This document shows, in pieces, positions 44,610-55,991 of a stretch of 64,000 nt of DNA. Within the stretch, counting starts at the first letter, position 1; each line of letters opens with the position of its first letter. The notes beneath the pieces are model-generated. The model did no database searches and was not told the origin of the DNA. It saw only the letters and a list, made by a program, of their open reading frames with translations. Origin of the DNA: Akkermansia muciniphila (GTDB lineage Bacteria; Verrucomicrobiota; Verrucomicrobiia; Limisphaerales; BJHT01). The translations under genes and the position numbers were made by a program. Where the stretch lies: positions 1-64,000 of the forward strand of contig CAMAUZ010000024.1 in the NCBI GenBank assembly GCA_945861535.1, read 5' to 3'.

Positions 44610-47600
44610 ATGACTTCCACCTCCCCCTACCGCACCGGTCGTGAGATTGCCCGTGGCGGCATGGGCGCGGTGCTGGACGCGCCGGGACCAGAAGCTCGGG
44701 CGCAGCGTGGCGATGAAGGTGATGCTCCAACGCGACGCCAGCGAGGAGGAGCAGCAGCGGTTCTTGCAGGAGGCGCGGGTGCTCGGTCAGCTCGCGCATC
44801 CCAACATTGTCCCGGTTCACGACGTGGGCACTGATGAAACCGGACGGCTCTTTTACACGATGAAGCTCGTGCTGGGCGGCACGCTGCACGACGTGATCGG
44901 AAAGCTGAAGTCCGGGGACAAGGGCACGCTCGCGAAGTATCCGCTCAACGCGTTGCTCACCGTGTTTCAGAAAGTCTGCGACGCCGTGGCCTTCGCGCAC
45001 TCGCGCGGGATCATCCACCGGGATCTGAAGCCGCAGAACATCATGGTGGGCGAGTTCGGCGAGGTGCTGGTGATGGACTGGGGGCTGGCGAAGATTTTGC
45101 CCGGCAGTGCGGCCGCCGAGGAAGCGGCCAGGACTTTACCTTGGTTGGGACCGGTGACGGCCGGAGCCACAGGCAGCGGAGGACCGGTGCGGCTGGCCGG
45201 AGCAGCTCCGGCGGGCGGATCTGCGGCGAGCGAGATGGTGACGTTGCCGTTGAGCGGCAAGGAAGCGAAAGCGGAGGCCGTGACGCTGCCGCCGGTCGCG
45301 CCACCGCCGTTGCCGGCGATGGCCTTGGAGATCACGCTGCCCGGCCGGGAGAACGGGGCGGGAAGTGCGCCCCCGAACGCCGCCGCGACGGCTCCGAGTA
45401 TGGCGGACGAACCGCCGGGGGCGAATCACAGCCCTCGGGCGACGGCCGCGGTCGGGTCCGGGGCGGGCACCGAAGTGACGTTGCCGTTGGACAATCAGAT
45501 GGCCCAACCGGCCGCCCCCGTGTTCGCCGGAACTCCACCGCCGGAACCGGAGCCGCAGACGAGGCAGCCGGACCCTGGCAGCGGTTCGGCGCCTGCGCCC
45601 AGCGGCGTGTATGCGACCTTGGAAGGCGCGGTGATGGGCACGCCGCACTTCATGTCGCCCGAGCAGGCCGAGGGCAAGATCGCCGAGTTGGACGGGCGCT
45701 CGGACATTTTCTCATTGGGCGGCATTCTCTACGCGCTGCTGACGCTGCGCCCGCCGGTGGAGGGGGATTCACTGGAAGAGATTTTGTCCAAGGTGCGCAG
45801 CGGGACCATTGCGCCGCCCACGGCCTTCGACGCGCCCAGCTCCACCACCCAGGCAAAGCCCAACGCGACCGGCGCGGTGACGGAGCCGCGCAAGATTCAT
45901 CCGCTGCCGCACTGTCCGGCCGGCAAGGTGCCCGCCGCGCTCTCCGCCGTGACGATGAAGGCGCTGACGCGGGACAAGCTGCGGCGGTATCAGACGGTGG
46001 CGGAGTTCACGCGCGACATTGAGGCGTATCAGGGCGGCTTCGCCACGAGCGCGGAGAACGCCAACGCGCTGACGCTGGTGCGCCTGTTCATCCACCGGCA
46101 CAAAACGCTGACCGCCGCCGCCGCGCTCTTCGTCCTGCTGACCATTGGGTTCGTGACCAAAGTCATTGCCAGCGAGCAGAAGGCCAGGACCAACGCCGAA
46201 CAAGCCGCGGCCCATGCGAAGACGGCGGAAGAACACGCCGCGCGAGCCAAAGTTTCCGAAGCCGCCGCCGTCGCGGAAAAGGAAGCGGCCCGCCTGTCCT
46301 CGACCAGGGCGAATCTCGCCCTCGCGGACGCCGCGCTGCGCGAGGGCAATGGCCCCGCGATGCAAGCCGCGCTCGCCGAGGTGCCGGAGGACTTGCGCGA
46401 CTCCACCTGGCGCTACCTGCTTGGCGAGTCAGACTCCTCCATCGCACGCATCAGAACCGGAGCCAGTGTGGTCACCGGCGTGGCGGCGCATCCCCGGCGC
46501 CCGGGTGTGTTCGCGGTGGCGGACGGCAATAGAAAGGTCTTCCTCATCGAGCTGCGCACCGGTGCCAGGCTGCTGGAGTTCACGCCTGAATTCCCACCGA
46601 AATCCAGAGGTGAACTCTCCGCACTCGCTTTTTCCCCCGATGGCCAGCGCATCGCGGTGGGACGAAGTGCCGATGGCGGCATCGTCATCCACAGCGCGCG
46701 GGATGGAAAAAAGCTCCTTGGATGGGACGCACCGCGGACTCAGGAATTGGAGTTCAGCGCGGATGGCCTGCGCCTGTTCCAGAGCACGGAAGTATACAAG
46801 GCCCACAAGTCCCTCCGAATGTGGGAAGCGGCCAGCGGCCTGCCTGCCTGGGAGTATGGGTCGTCGAAAGGAACCAGTCATCCTCACGGTGCCTTCACCC
46901 CGGACGGGCAGCAGGTGCTCACCTTCGGCTACGGTGACGACTTTCGCCTCGTGGATGCGCGGGATGGCGCGGCCATCCGCAGTTTCAAAAGAGAGGGCGC
47001 CCCCATCACTGCATTGGCCATGGCGGGCAACGGTCTGGCGGCGGCGGCGGACCAGCAGGGCTTTGTCAGCGTCCTCGACCTGAAGACCGGAAGCGTTCGG
47101 CTGCGGTTCCGCGTCCATGACACGTCCGTTCATTTCCTCGCGTTCACCCCGGCGGGCGACCAGCTCGCGACCGGCGTTGCGCTGCCCGATGGACAGCAGG
47201 CCATCCACCTCTGGCTGGCGGCGACCGGCGAGCGCCGTCAAGCACTGCTGGGCGGCAGTGGTGAGATTCGGGACATCAGCGTGCATCCGGTTTCGGGTGA
47301 ACTGCTCGTGAGCGGGCCGAACGCGGCTGCGTGGGACCCCACCGGTCAGCCGCCGAGGTGGTATGCCGGCGTAACTCCACTTCAGCCCGCCCGCCCCGTG
47401 TTTTGGGGTTCGGATGAGGTGCTCTTTGCATCTGGGAATCGCGAGGACCTTTTGCTGCACAAACTCCAGCCCGGCGCTCCCGCCATACTCTGGAAGTCCG
47501 TCGGCATAGTCATGCCGCAGAGCGACGTGAGCGCGGATGGGAAGCTCGCGGTGTTCGCCGGGGTGACATACGGCGCCGACTTGTTGTTCCTGCGCAACCC

Positions 47601-48867
47601 CGGCCCCCAGCGCGAGGAAGGCCGCACCATCAAGCTGCAGGGTGGCAAGGACTTCATCCGCCTCAGCGCGGGGGGCGAGCGCGTGGTGGTGGTCGGGAAT
47701 CGGAACAGCAAGGTTGACCTGTTTGACACCACCACCGGCCTGCCGCTGGCCCCGTTTGAACGGGCTGACATGAAACGATTCTGGAGCTTCGCCTGGCTCG
47801 GCAGCAACGGTCAGCACCTCGTGGGACTGGTGACGGCCAAAGCCGAGCGCGGCCTGGCCGGCTCCGAGGAATGGGTCGTCCTCTGGGACGCCGCCAGCGG
47901 CAAAATCGTGCAGCGCGTGACGAACCGCAGCGCGCTGGGCGTGCTCGTCGTCGCACCCGATGGCAGCCGCCTGGCCGAGGCCGGGGCCGACAAAATGGTG
48001 CGCATCCGCGATGCCGCCACGCTCGCCGTGCAGCAGGAGTTTCGCGCCCACGACGGCCCCATCACCGCGCTCGCGTGGCATCCCGTGAAGCCCATCCTCG
48101 CCACCACCTCCACCGACCTCACCATCCGGCTCTGGAACCTCGAAACCGGCCGGCGGCTGGAGGAGCTGCGCGGCCCGCTGACCACGCCGATGGGCCTCGG
48201 CTTCAGCCCCAGTGGCCAGCGCCTCGCGTGTGCCAGCCCGAGTGACAACACGCGCATCTGGGAGCCGGAATCGCTGAACGAAAAACCGGTGCCCACCCAA
48301 CCCAAGGACGGCGCTTGGGAAGACCTCCTCGCCCCGCTTACGCCGGCCATCGTCGACCAGACCGGCAATGGTTGGCGCATGGACAACGGCGCGCTCTTCA
48401 GCCCGAACAAGACCTTCACGACGCTGCCGCTGCCGGGCAACCTGAGCGGCACCAGCTACCAAGTGCGGGTGAAGCTGCGGCAGCTCATGGCGAAGAACGG
48501 ATTCAGTCTCGAACTCCCCGTGGGCAATCACATGGTGGGTTTCGATCTCGATGGCGATCTCGGAAAGTGGACCAGCCTGGCCCTCGCGAACGGCAAGTGG
48601 GGCAAAGGCCTGCCCGGTGCCTTGGCAGGCAAGCAGGTGAAAGACTCCGACCAGCACGACTTGGAAGTGACCGTCCGCCTCAACGGTGCGAACGCCACCA
48701 TCACCGTCACGCTCGACGACCAGCCGCTCTACGAATGGACCGGCCCCATCGCCGCCCTAAGCCAGCATTCATTGTGGAAGACCGCCCCCGGCAGCCTCGC
48801 CCTCGGCACCATGGCCGCCGACTGGGTGGTGTATGAGGTGAAGGTGAAGCGGCTGGACGGCAAGTGA
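44610..48867 (+). CDS. DWG-type Ser/Thr kinase with propeller and lectin-like C-terminus; frameshifted
   Basis: By comparison with the next two genes the start is the ATG at 44610 (MTSTSPYRTGREIARGGMGA), but one extra C at about 44682 breaks the frame between the glycine loop and the rest; the remainder is open from 44641. Corrected length is about 1418 residues. Features: VAMKVML with ATP Lys, IIHRDLKPQN, VMDWGLAKIL (DWG for DFG), then a 187-residue Ala/Pro/Thr insert with four (V/I)TLP steps, then GTPHFMSPEQAEG. A membrane helix near 46110-46160, a helical Ala/Glu segment, WD-like propeller blades and a jelly-roll-like C-terminal part (YQVRVKLRQL, ATITVTLDDQPLYEWTG) follow. First of the tandem array; 26 bases from the next gene. 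Confidence 0.88.
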
Positions 48868-48893
48868 GTTTCCGCTAGCTTCCGCAGCATCGC

Positions 48894-51764
48894 ATGACGC
48901 CCGCCTCCCCCTATCGCACCGGCCGTGAGATTGCCCGGGGCGGCATGGGCGCGGTGCTGGATGCGCGGGATCAGAAGCTCGGCCGCAGCGTGGCGATGAA
49001 GGTCATGCTCCGCCGCAATGCCAGCGAGGAGGAGCAGCAGCGCTTTCTCCAAGAAGCCCGCGTGCTGGGGCAGCTCGCGCATCCCAACATCGTGCCCGTC
49101 CACGACGTGGGCATGAATGAGCAGGGCCGCCTCTTCTACACCATGAAGCTGGTGGTGGGCGTCACGCTGCACGACGTCATCGGCAAGCTGAAGGCCGGGG
49201 ACAAGGACACACTCGCCAAGTATCCGCTCAACGCGCTGCTCACCGCCTTCCAGAAAGTCTGCGACGCCGTCGCCTTCGCGCACTCGCGCGGCATCATCCA
49301 TCGCGACCTCAAGCCGCAGAACATCATGGTCGGCGAGTTCGGCGAGGTGCTGGTGATGGACTGGGGGTTGGCGAAGATTCTGCCGGGCAGTCCAGCTGCG
49401 GCCGAAGCGGCCAGAACTGGACCATTGCGAATACAGGCAGGCACTTCCGCTCCCCAAAGCGCTCCACCGTCAGGGAGTACCACAGGCCTGCGGTCGTCGG
49501 TCGGGATCGATCCGACCGAGGCTGCGACGTTGCCCTTGGTCCCCAAGCCGACCGACGACGCCACGCTCGTCTATGCCCCAGCCCCGGCTCCATCGGGCCC
49601 ATCTGGGATTGCCAGCGAAGCCGCGACTTCGGGTAGCAGCTACGCGACGCTGGAAGGCGCGGTGATGGGGACGCCGCACTACATGCCGCCGGAACAGGCG
49701 GACGGTCGGGTCGCCGAGCTTGATGAACGCTCGGATGTGTATTCCTTGGGCGGCGTGCTCCATGCGCTCCTCACTTTGCGACCGCCCGTGGAAGGAAAGG
49801 ATACCAGCGAAGTGTTGAACAAGGTGCTCCATGGCGACATCACCGCGCCCGCGCTGGCGACCCGGGGCAACAAGCTCCCCCACCTGCCCAACGGCCTCGT
49901 GCCCCATGCGTTGTCGGTCGTGTGCATGAAAGCCTTGCAGGTCGCGCGCCGGGATCGTTACCAGACCGTGACTGAGTTTGAGCAGGATATCGCGGCGTAT
50001 CAGGGCGGTTTTGCCACCAGCGCAGAGGACGCGAACCCGCTCGCCCGGTTTCGCCTCTTCATCCTCCGCCACAAAGTTCTCTCCGCGGTGACTTCGCTGA
50101 CCGTGCTGCTGACCATCTTCTTCGTGGGAACGCTCATCAAAAGCGAAGAATTGGCCAAAGCCCACGCGGAGCGAGCAGACCAGAGCGCCAAGCACGCCAT
50201 GGGCGAGTCGCAAAAGGCGAAAGCCGAGGCGGAGAAGGCGATAGCGATGGCGCAGTTCCTGAGCGGCCTCTTCGATGACGCCGATCCCGTGGCCCGCCAT
50301 GGCCGGGCGATGGGCGCAAGTCCCCGCCGGGGGCCGAGCGTGACAGCGCGCGACATGCTGGATCGAGGTGCGGCCACCTTGCGGACTTCGCTCAAGGACG
50401 ATCCCGCGATCCGGGCCGTGCTGCTGGACAAGGTGGGCAACGTTTACATCAGCATGGGCCTTTATTCGCAAGCCGCACCGCTGGTGGACGAAGCGCTGGA
50501 ACTGCGAACGAAACTCTTCGGTCCGGACCATGTGGAGACGGCGGCCAGCTTGCACACCAAGGGCTTGTTGGACGGCTATCAGGGCCAATACGAGTCGGGG
50601 CTCAAACGAATGAACGCCGCCCTGGACATTTATCGCAAAGGCCATGCTCAGGGGCATCCGCTGGTTTCGGATGTCGCCCTCGATCTCGCCGTGCTGGAAG
50701 TGGCCAACAACAACCTCACGAAGGCCAGCCAGCTCTTGCTGACAGCCTTGGAAATCCGCCGGCGGGCCTTTGGTGAGAACAGTCGCGAAGCATTGGCCCC
50801 GTTGATGTTTCTGGCGGTGTTTGAAAACTCCTCCGGGCGGAGAAACCCGGAGCGCATCATGGAAGTGGCCAAGGTCTGGGACGGGGCCGGGCGGACCGAG
50901 GAATTCGGAGCCTTCGTCAATCTCGGGCTGAACGCCGTGGTTACGGCCCAGCTCGACCCGGCCAAAGCGGCTGATCTCTTTCAGGAAGCCGAACGGCGGG
51001 GCACAGCCCTGTTGGGATCGAACCATCTATACCTAAACATTGTTCGCAATGAGCACGCTGCCTTCCTCAGCAAGACCGGACAACTGCCCGAGGCACGGGA
51101 AAAATACCAGGCCGTCATTTCCAGCGTCCAAAGCGCGCTCGGGACCAACTGCGTGTTTCTCATCGCCCCACTGGAAGGCCTGGCCCGGCTCGAATACGGC
51201 GCGAGAAATTACGCCGTCCTGGCGGGTATCTACCGACAGTTGATCAGCCTGATGGATGCGCAGGCGCAGCGTGAGAGCGCCCAAGTGGAGTCGCGGAAGT
51301 ATAACCGTCATCTGGGCCGGTGGATCGACGCGCTCAACTCCCTGAAGCGGCACGGCGAAGCGGAACAGGAAATTCGCCGCATCCTGCTTTCCATCAGAGA
51401 TGGCGGCATCTATTCGGAACTCAAGCCGGCAGCTTTCGTCGATCGCCTCGGTGTGGCCGTGCTCGGCCAGGCGGGGATCAACTTAGCCCCGGCAGACCTT
51501 GCCGCAGACAACTCCTCGGGTCAGCAAGCGCTATCGGCCGCCAAGCTCTGCGCCAAGGCGGCGGCCGCGCTGGCCAAGCGCACGCCTAATCCCACCGAAG
51601 CGGACCGCCTCGTCATCGGCCTGCTCATGGATCAGGCCGTGATGATCCTCAAAAATGCATTGGCAAGGGGTGCGCCCAAACCACCAGATCTGCGAACCGA
51701 TCCCGACTGGTCGGTTCTCAGGTTGCACAAGGACTTCGCCCCGCTGGTGGAGCCGGGCAAGTAG
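48894..51764 (+). CDS. DWG-type Ser/Thr kinase with TPR region
   Basis: A 956-residue protein, second of the array. Kinase: REIARGGMGAVLDARDQKLG, VAMKVMLRR, IIHRDLKPQNIMV, VMDWGLAKIL, a 103-residue insert (with ATLPLVPKPTDDATLVY) and GTPHYMPPEQADG, with Pro where the sister genes have Ser. Then a membrane helix (VLSAVTSLTVLLTIFFVG) and, instead of a propeller, tetratricopeptide repeats from about residue 500 (VLLDKVGNVYISMGLYSQAA, LHTKGLLDGYQGQYESGLKR), with further helical repeats to the end. So the kinase half was duplicated and joined to a different sensor half. Likely inner-membrane receptor kinase. 26 bases after the first array gene and 129 before the third. Confidence 0.92.
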   Translation: MTPASPYRTGREIARGGMGAVLDARDQKLGRSVAMKVMLRRNASEEEQQRFLQEARVLGQLAHPNIVPVHDVGMNEQGRLFYTMKLVVGVTLHDVIGKLKAGDKDTLAKYPLNALLTAFQKVCDAVAFAHSRGIIHRDLKPQNIMVGEFGEVLVMDWGLAKILPGSPAAAEAARTGPLRIQAGTSAPQSAPPSGSTTGLRSSVGIDPTEAATLPLVPKPTDDATLVYAPAPAPSGPSGIASEAATSGSSYATLEGAVMGTPHYMPPEQADGRVAELDERSDVYSLGGVLHALLTLRPPVEGKDTSEVLNKVLHGDITAPALATRGNKLPHLPNGLVPHALSVVCMKALQVARRDRYQTVTEFEQDIAAYQGGFATSAEDANPLARFRLFILRHKVLSAVTSLTVLLTIFFVGTLIKSEELAKAHAERADQSAKHAMGESQKAKAEAEKAIAMAQFLSGLFDDADPVARHGRAMGASPRRGPSVTARDMLDRGAATLRTSLKDDPAIRAVLLDKVGNVYISMGLYSQAAPLVDEALELRTKLFGPDHVETAASLHTKGLLDGYQGQYESGLKRMNAALDIYRKGHAQGHPLVSDVALDLAVLEVANNNLTKASQLLLTALEIRRRAFGENSREALAPLMFLAVFENSSGRRNPERIMEVAKVWDGAGRTEEFGAFVNLGLNAVVTAQLDPAKAADLFQEAERRGTALLGSNHLYLNIVRNEHAAFLSKTGQLPEAREKYQAVISSVQSALGTNCVFLIAPLEGLARLEYGARNYAVLAGIYRQLISLMDAQAQRESAQVESRKYNRHLGRWIDALNSLKRHGEAEQEIRRILLSIRDGGIYSELKPAAFVDRLGVAVLGQAGINLAPADLAADNSSGQQALSAAKLCAKAAAALAKRTPNPTEADRLVIGLLMDQAVMILKNALARGAPKPPDLRTDPDWSVLRLHKDFAPLVEPGK

Positions 51765-51893
51765 CGCATACTGGCCTTTCGCTCGCGCCACCCAGCGCGA
51801 TGACCTAGGAATGGGAAGTGCGGCGTCCAGGCTGCCGCATGGCGGGCGTTAGTGGTATGATTCAGCTTGTGGCTTGGCTAGAGTCTTATACGC

Positions 51894-54800
51894 ATGGCCA
51901 ATCTGGCTTCTTATCTTCGCGGTCGTGAGATCGCCCGCGGCGGCATGGGCGCGGTGCTGGACGCGCGGGACCAGAAGCTGGGGCGCAGCGTGGCCATGAA
52001 GGTCATGCTCCGCCGGCAGGCCAGCGAGGAGGAGGAACAGCGCTTTCTCCAGGAGGCCCGGGTGCTTGGTCAGTTGGCGCATCCCAACATTGTGCCCGTG
52101 CATGACGTGGGCAAGGACGAGCAGGGACGGCTCTTCTACACGATGAAGCTGGTGCAGGGCGTCACCCTTCACGACGTCATCAGCAAGCTGAAGTCCGCGG
52201 ACAAGGACACGCTGGCCAAGTATCCGCTCACCGCGCTACTGACCATCTTCCAGAAGGTGTGCGACGCCGTGGCGTTCGCGCATTCGCGCGGGATCATCCA
52301 CCGGGACTTGAAGCCGCAGAACGTCATGGTCGGCGAATTCGGCGAAGTGCTGGTGATGGACTGGGGCCTCGCGAAGATACTGCCTGGCAGTGCGGCTGCC
52401 GAGGAAGCGGCCCGGACGGGACCATGGCGGATACCGTCCGGCGCTTCTGCTCCCCAGAGTGCGCCACCGCCGGTGAGTTCGGCCGGCGTGCCGCCAGCGG
52501 CCGGGATTGATCCGGCCGAGGCAGCAACGTTGCCCTTGCTTCCCAAGCCGGCCGACGATGCCGCCACTCTCGCCTATTCCCCGATCCCGGCTCCTTGGGA
52601 CGCACTTGGGATCGCCAGCCAAGCTGCCACCCCCGGCAGCAACTTCGTGACGCTGGACGGCGCGGTGATGGGGACGCCGCACTTCATGTCGCCGGAGCAG
52701 GCGGAGGGCAAGAGCGCCGAGCTGGACGCTCGCTCCGACATCTTCTCGCTGGGCGGCATTCTCTACGCGCTGCTCACGCTGCGCCCGCCGGTGGAGGGCA
52801 ATTCGCTGGAAGAGATCTTGTCGAAGGTGCGTAGCGGGACCATCGCGCCGCCCACGGTCTTTAACGCCCCGAGTTCCACCACGCAGGCCAAGGCGGGCAC
52901 GACTGGTGCGGTGACGGAGCCGCGCAAGATTCATCCCCTGCCGCATTGTCCGGACGGGAAGGTGCCGTCGGCGCTCTCGGCTGTGACGATGAAGGCGCTG
53001 ACGCGGGACAAGGCACGCCGGTATCAGACCGTTGCGGAGTTCACGCAGGACATCGTGGCCTATCAGGGCGGGTTTGCGACGAGTGCGGAGAACGCCAACG
53101 CGCTGACGCTGGCACTACTTTTCTTCCGACGGAACAAGGTGCTGGCCTCAGCGGCGGCGCTTGTGTTGCTGGTCATTCTCATCGCGCTGCCACTGGTGAT
53201 TGCCAGCGAGCAGAAGGCCAAGGCGAACGCGACGCTCGCCGGTCAGAATGAGCTGAAGGCAAATCAGAACGCCGCCACCGCGCGGGCAAACGAGCTGAAG
53301 GCCGAGGCCAATGCCAAGCAGGCAAAGGCGGCCGAGCAGGCCGCGCGCGCCGAGAAGGAACTGACGCGTCGCGCCTTCGCCAGGGCGCAGACCGCGCTCG
53401 CCGATGCGGCCCTGCGCGAGCTGGACACCGTGGCGGCGCGCACCGCGCTGAATGCGGTGCCGGAGGATTTGCGCGATACGAGCTGGGAATACTTGCTGGC
53501 CCGCTCGGACACCTCGCTCGCCACCCTGCGCTCATTGAACAGCGCGGTGATTCGCGCCGTCGCGGCGCATCCAAAGCGGGCCGGGGTGTTCGCCATCATC
53601 GGTGGGGATCACGTCATTTCGCTGGTGGAAGCAGCCACGGGGGTGCGGCTGTTGGATTTTAGCAGCGGCCTTGGCCCCACCCCCGGCGAAGGGTATTCAC
53701 TCGCGTTTTCTCCAGATGGCGAGGAACTGGCCGTCGGCCACACTGCGGTCGCAAAGATCGTCTTTCACAGCGCGCGCGACGGTCGCAAGCTCCGCGAATG
53801 GAAGGCACTCGCGCCGGAAGCCCTCGCGTTCAGTCCGGTTGGTGGCCGCTTGCTCGTCAATGCGAGCCAACAGAAAGAGCGAGGAAGATTGGCCATGTGT
53901 GACGCACAAACCGGCGCGGCGAGGTGGAGTTTGGATGAGCCATCCCACTGGACCCACGCCGCCTTCCACCCCTCTGGCCAGTCGGTGGTGGTCGCGTCCG
54001 GCAAATTCAGCGTGGCGTTGCTCGATGCCGATGATGGCCAAAAAATCCGCGCGCTGCCGGACAGCGGACCCTATGTCAATGCGCTCGCCGTGAGTCATGA
54101 TGGCGAATACGCGGCTTACGGGGACGAACAGGGCGGCATCCGGAGTGTGCGTCTGAAGGACGGCCAGCTCATGCTGAACTTCCGCGCGGCGAATTGCGCC
54201 ATCCGCGCGCTGCACTTCACGCCGGACAACCGCCGCCTCGTCACGCTCACGTATCCGAGAAACCACTCCTACCATCACGTCCGCGTGTGGGACGCGCTCA
54301 CCGGCTACCCTTTGCAGGCGCTGTCCGGCGCGGATGCGCTGTCCACCGGCGCCAGCATCCATCCGGTTTCAGGCGAACTCGTCGTGATGGGCAAACAGGC
54401 GGCCAAGTTCTGGAACCTCAAGCAAATCGAACCCGGGTGGAATGTTCCCGCTTCCGTGAACCTGCCGTGGGCGGGGTTCTGGGGCGGAGACGACACGTTG
54501 CTCCACTTCGACCCGCGCGGACTGCCCTGCGTCTCGCAACTCACCTCCAGCGGCGGCGGAAATGTTCTCTGGCGTGCTGGAACCAATTGCCTGTTCCCCA
54601 TCGCCAGCATCAGTGCGGATGGTCGCTTTGCCCTGGGCGGCGGGCTGTCCGCGCAGTCTGACTTTTTCCTGCTGCAACACGACGGCACGTCCGTGCGGGA
54701 GGTCGCGCATTGGAAACCGCCCTCCAACCCGCAGGTGCTGCGCTTGAGCCCGGCCGGTGACCGCGTCTGGACTGAGTCACAGATGTTCGATGCCACCACG

Positions 54801-55907
54801 GGGAAGCCGCTGTCCACCCAGACCGTCAAAGCGCGTGGCAACTGGGTGGACGGCCACTGGATTTCCTCGAACCGCCTGGTCACCCTCGCGCATGAAAAGG
54901 AGTCGTCCCTCGTGGCCGTTGTTGACGCCAGCACTGGACAGACCCTCAGCTCTGCCACCAACGCCGCGCGCATCCTCGCGCTCGCGGTCGCCCCCGGCGG
55001 GCGGCTCATCGGTGAGGGCGGGCAGGACAAGCTCGTCCGCCTGCGCGACCCGAAGACGCTCGCCGTGCGCCACGAGTTCCGCGCGCACGATGGTGGCGTC
55101 ACCGCGCTGGCCTTCCACCCACGCGAACCCATCATCGCCACGGCATCGGAGGATCTCACGATGCGGGTGTGGAACTACGAAGCCGGCGCGCTGCTGGAGG
55201 AGCTTCGCGGGCCCCAAGTGATTCCGCTCAGCCTGGCGTGGAGTCCCGGTGGCAAGCGCCTGGCGAGCGCCGGAATTGACCGGCTCGTGCACGTCTGGGA
55301 GCCACGCTCGCTCAACACCCGCGCACCGTCCGCACCCGCTGGCACCCGCAACGAATGGGAGTCTCTCCTCGCGCAGATCAAGTCCGACGACGTCGCCACG
55401 AAGGGTCAAGGCTGGGTCTTCGACAACGGCAGCTTGCGCAGTCCCGACCGCAAGTATGCGACCGTGCCGCTGCCCGGCAACTTTGCCCACACCAGTTATC
55501 ACCTCGAGCTCAAAGTGCGCCGTCTCACTCCTGCGGATTCGCTCACTGTTTTTCTCCCGGTTGCGGACCGGCAGACCGGTTTCATGCTCGATGGCTATCC
55601 CCAGGCCGGACATGTGTCAGGCCTCCACTACGTGGATGGCAAAGGCGACACACAACAGGCCAATGCCGTGCGGGGCTTGCAGGTGAAGGATTCGGAGTCT
55701 CACCAGCTTGATCTCATCGTGCGCGTCGGTCCCGTGACCTCAAGCATCGAAGTGCAGTTCGACGAACGCCCGCTCTACCGGTGGACTGGATTGCCAACGG
55801 CACTGAGCATGAACGGCCGCTTCATCGGACTGGCTTCCCACCAGCTCGGTCTCAGCGCGCACAAGCCTGACTGGGTTATCGAAGCCGCGCGCGTGAAACG
55901 GTTTTGA
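51894..55907 (+). CDS. DWG-type Ser/Thr kinase with propeller and lectin-like C-terminus
   Basis: A 1337-residue protein, third of the array and the intact counterpart of the frameshifted first one. Kinase with GREIARGGMGAVLDARDQKL, VAMKVMLRRQ, IIHRDLKPQNVMV, VMDWGLAKIL, a 104-residue insert holding ATLPLLPKPADDAATLAY, and GTPHFMSPEQAEG. A membrane helix (VLLVILIALPLVIA) is followed by a long Ala/Glu/Lys coiled coil, a propeller (SVAFSPxG-like blades, for instance AFHPREPIIATASEDLTMRV and SPGGKRLASAGIDRLVHVWE) and the same jelly-roll-like end as the first gene (YHLELKVRRLTPADSL, SSIEVQFDERPLYRWTG). The extracellular part would sense a ligand. Confidence 0.92.
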   Translation: MANLASYLRGREIARGGMGAVLDARDQKLGRSVAMKVMLRRQASEEEEQRFLQEARVLGQLAHPNIVPVHDVGKDEQGRLFYTMKLVQGVTLHDVISKLKSADKDTLAKYPLTALLTIFQKVCDAVAFAHSRGIIHRDLKPQNVMVGEFGEVLVMDWGLAKILPGSAAAEEAARTGPWRIPSGASAPQSAPPPVSSAGVPPAAGIDPAEAATLPLLPKPADDAATLAYSPIPAPWDALGIASQAATPGSNFVTLDGAVMGTPHFMSPEQAEGKSAELDARSDIFSLGGILYALLTLRPPVEGNSLEEILSKVRSGTIAPPTVFNAPSSTTQAKAGTTGAVTEPRKIHPLPHCPDGKVPSALSAVTMKALTRDKARRYQTVAEFTQDIVAYQGGFATSAENANALTLALLFFRRNKVLASAAALVLLVILIALPLVIASEQKAKANATLAGQNELKANQNAATARANELKAEANAKQAKAAEQAARAEKELTRRAFARAQTALADAALRELDTVAARTALNAVPEDLRDTSWEYLLARSDTSLATLRSLNSAVIRAVAAHPKRAGVFAIIGGDHVISLVEAATGVRLLDFSSGLGPTPGEGYSLAFSPDGEELAVGHTAVAKIVFHSARDGRKLREWKALAPEALAFSPVGGRLLVNASQQKERGRLAMCDAQTGAARWSLDEPSHWTHAAFHPSGQSVVVASGKFSVALLDADDGQKIRALPDSGPYVNALAVSHDGEYAAYGDEQGGIRSVRLKDGQLMLNFRAANCAIRALHFTPDNRRLVTLTYPRNHSYHHVRVWDALTGYPLQALSGADALSTGASIHPVSGELVVMGKQAAKFWNLKQIEPGWNVPASVNLPWAGFWGGDDTLLHFDPRGLPCVSQLTSSGGGNVLWRAGTNCLFPIASISADGRFALGGGLSAQSDFFLLQHDGTSVREVAHWKPPSNPQVLRLSPAGDRVWTESQMFDATTGKPLSTQTVKARGNWVDGHWISSNRLVTLAHEKESSLVAVVDASTGQTLSSATNAARILALAVAPGGRLIGEGGQDKLVRLRDPKTLAVRHEFRAHDGGVTALAFHPREPIIATASEDLTMRVWNYEAGALLEELRGPQVIPLSLAWSPGGKRLASAGIDRLVHVWEPRSLNTRAPSAPAGTRNEWESLLAQIKSDDVATKGQGWVFDNGSLRSPDRKYATVPLPGNFAHTSYHLELKVRRLTPADSLTVFLPVADRQTGFMLDGYPQAGHVSGLHYVDGKGDTQQANAVRGLQVKDSESHQLDLIVRVGPVTSSIEVQFDERPLYRWTGLPTALSMNGRFIGLASHQLGLSAHKPDWVIEAARVKRF

Positions 55908-55916
55908 TCAGCGCGC

Positions 55917-55991
55917 CGCCAGGGTGGTGTATGAAGTCGAGGTGAAGCGGCTGGACGGGAAGTGAGATTTCGCTAATCTCCGGCCCATCGC
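55917..55991 (+). repeat. Duplicated gene-junction segment of the kinase array
   Basis: The 75 bases (GTGGTGTATGAAGTCGAGGT, AAGCGGCTGGACGGGAAGTG, then ATTTCGCTAATCTCC and ATCGCATGA) match the 3' end of the first array gene plus the spacer before the second (48825-48896), and the leader before the first (44560-44610). A recombination footprint. Confidence 0.8.
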
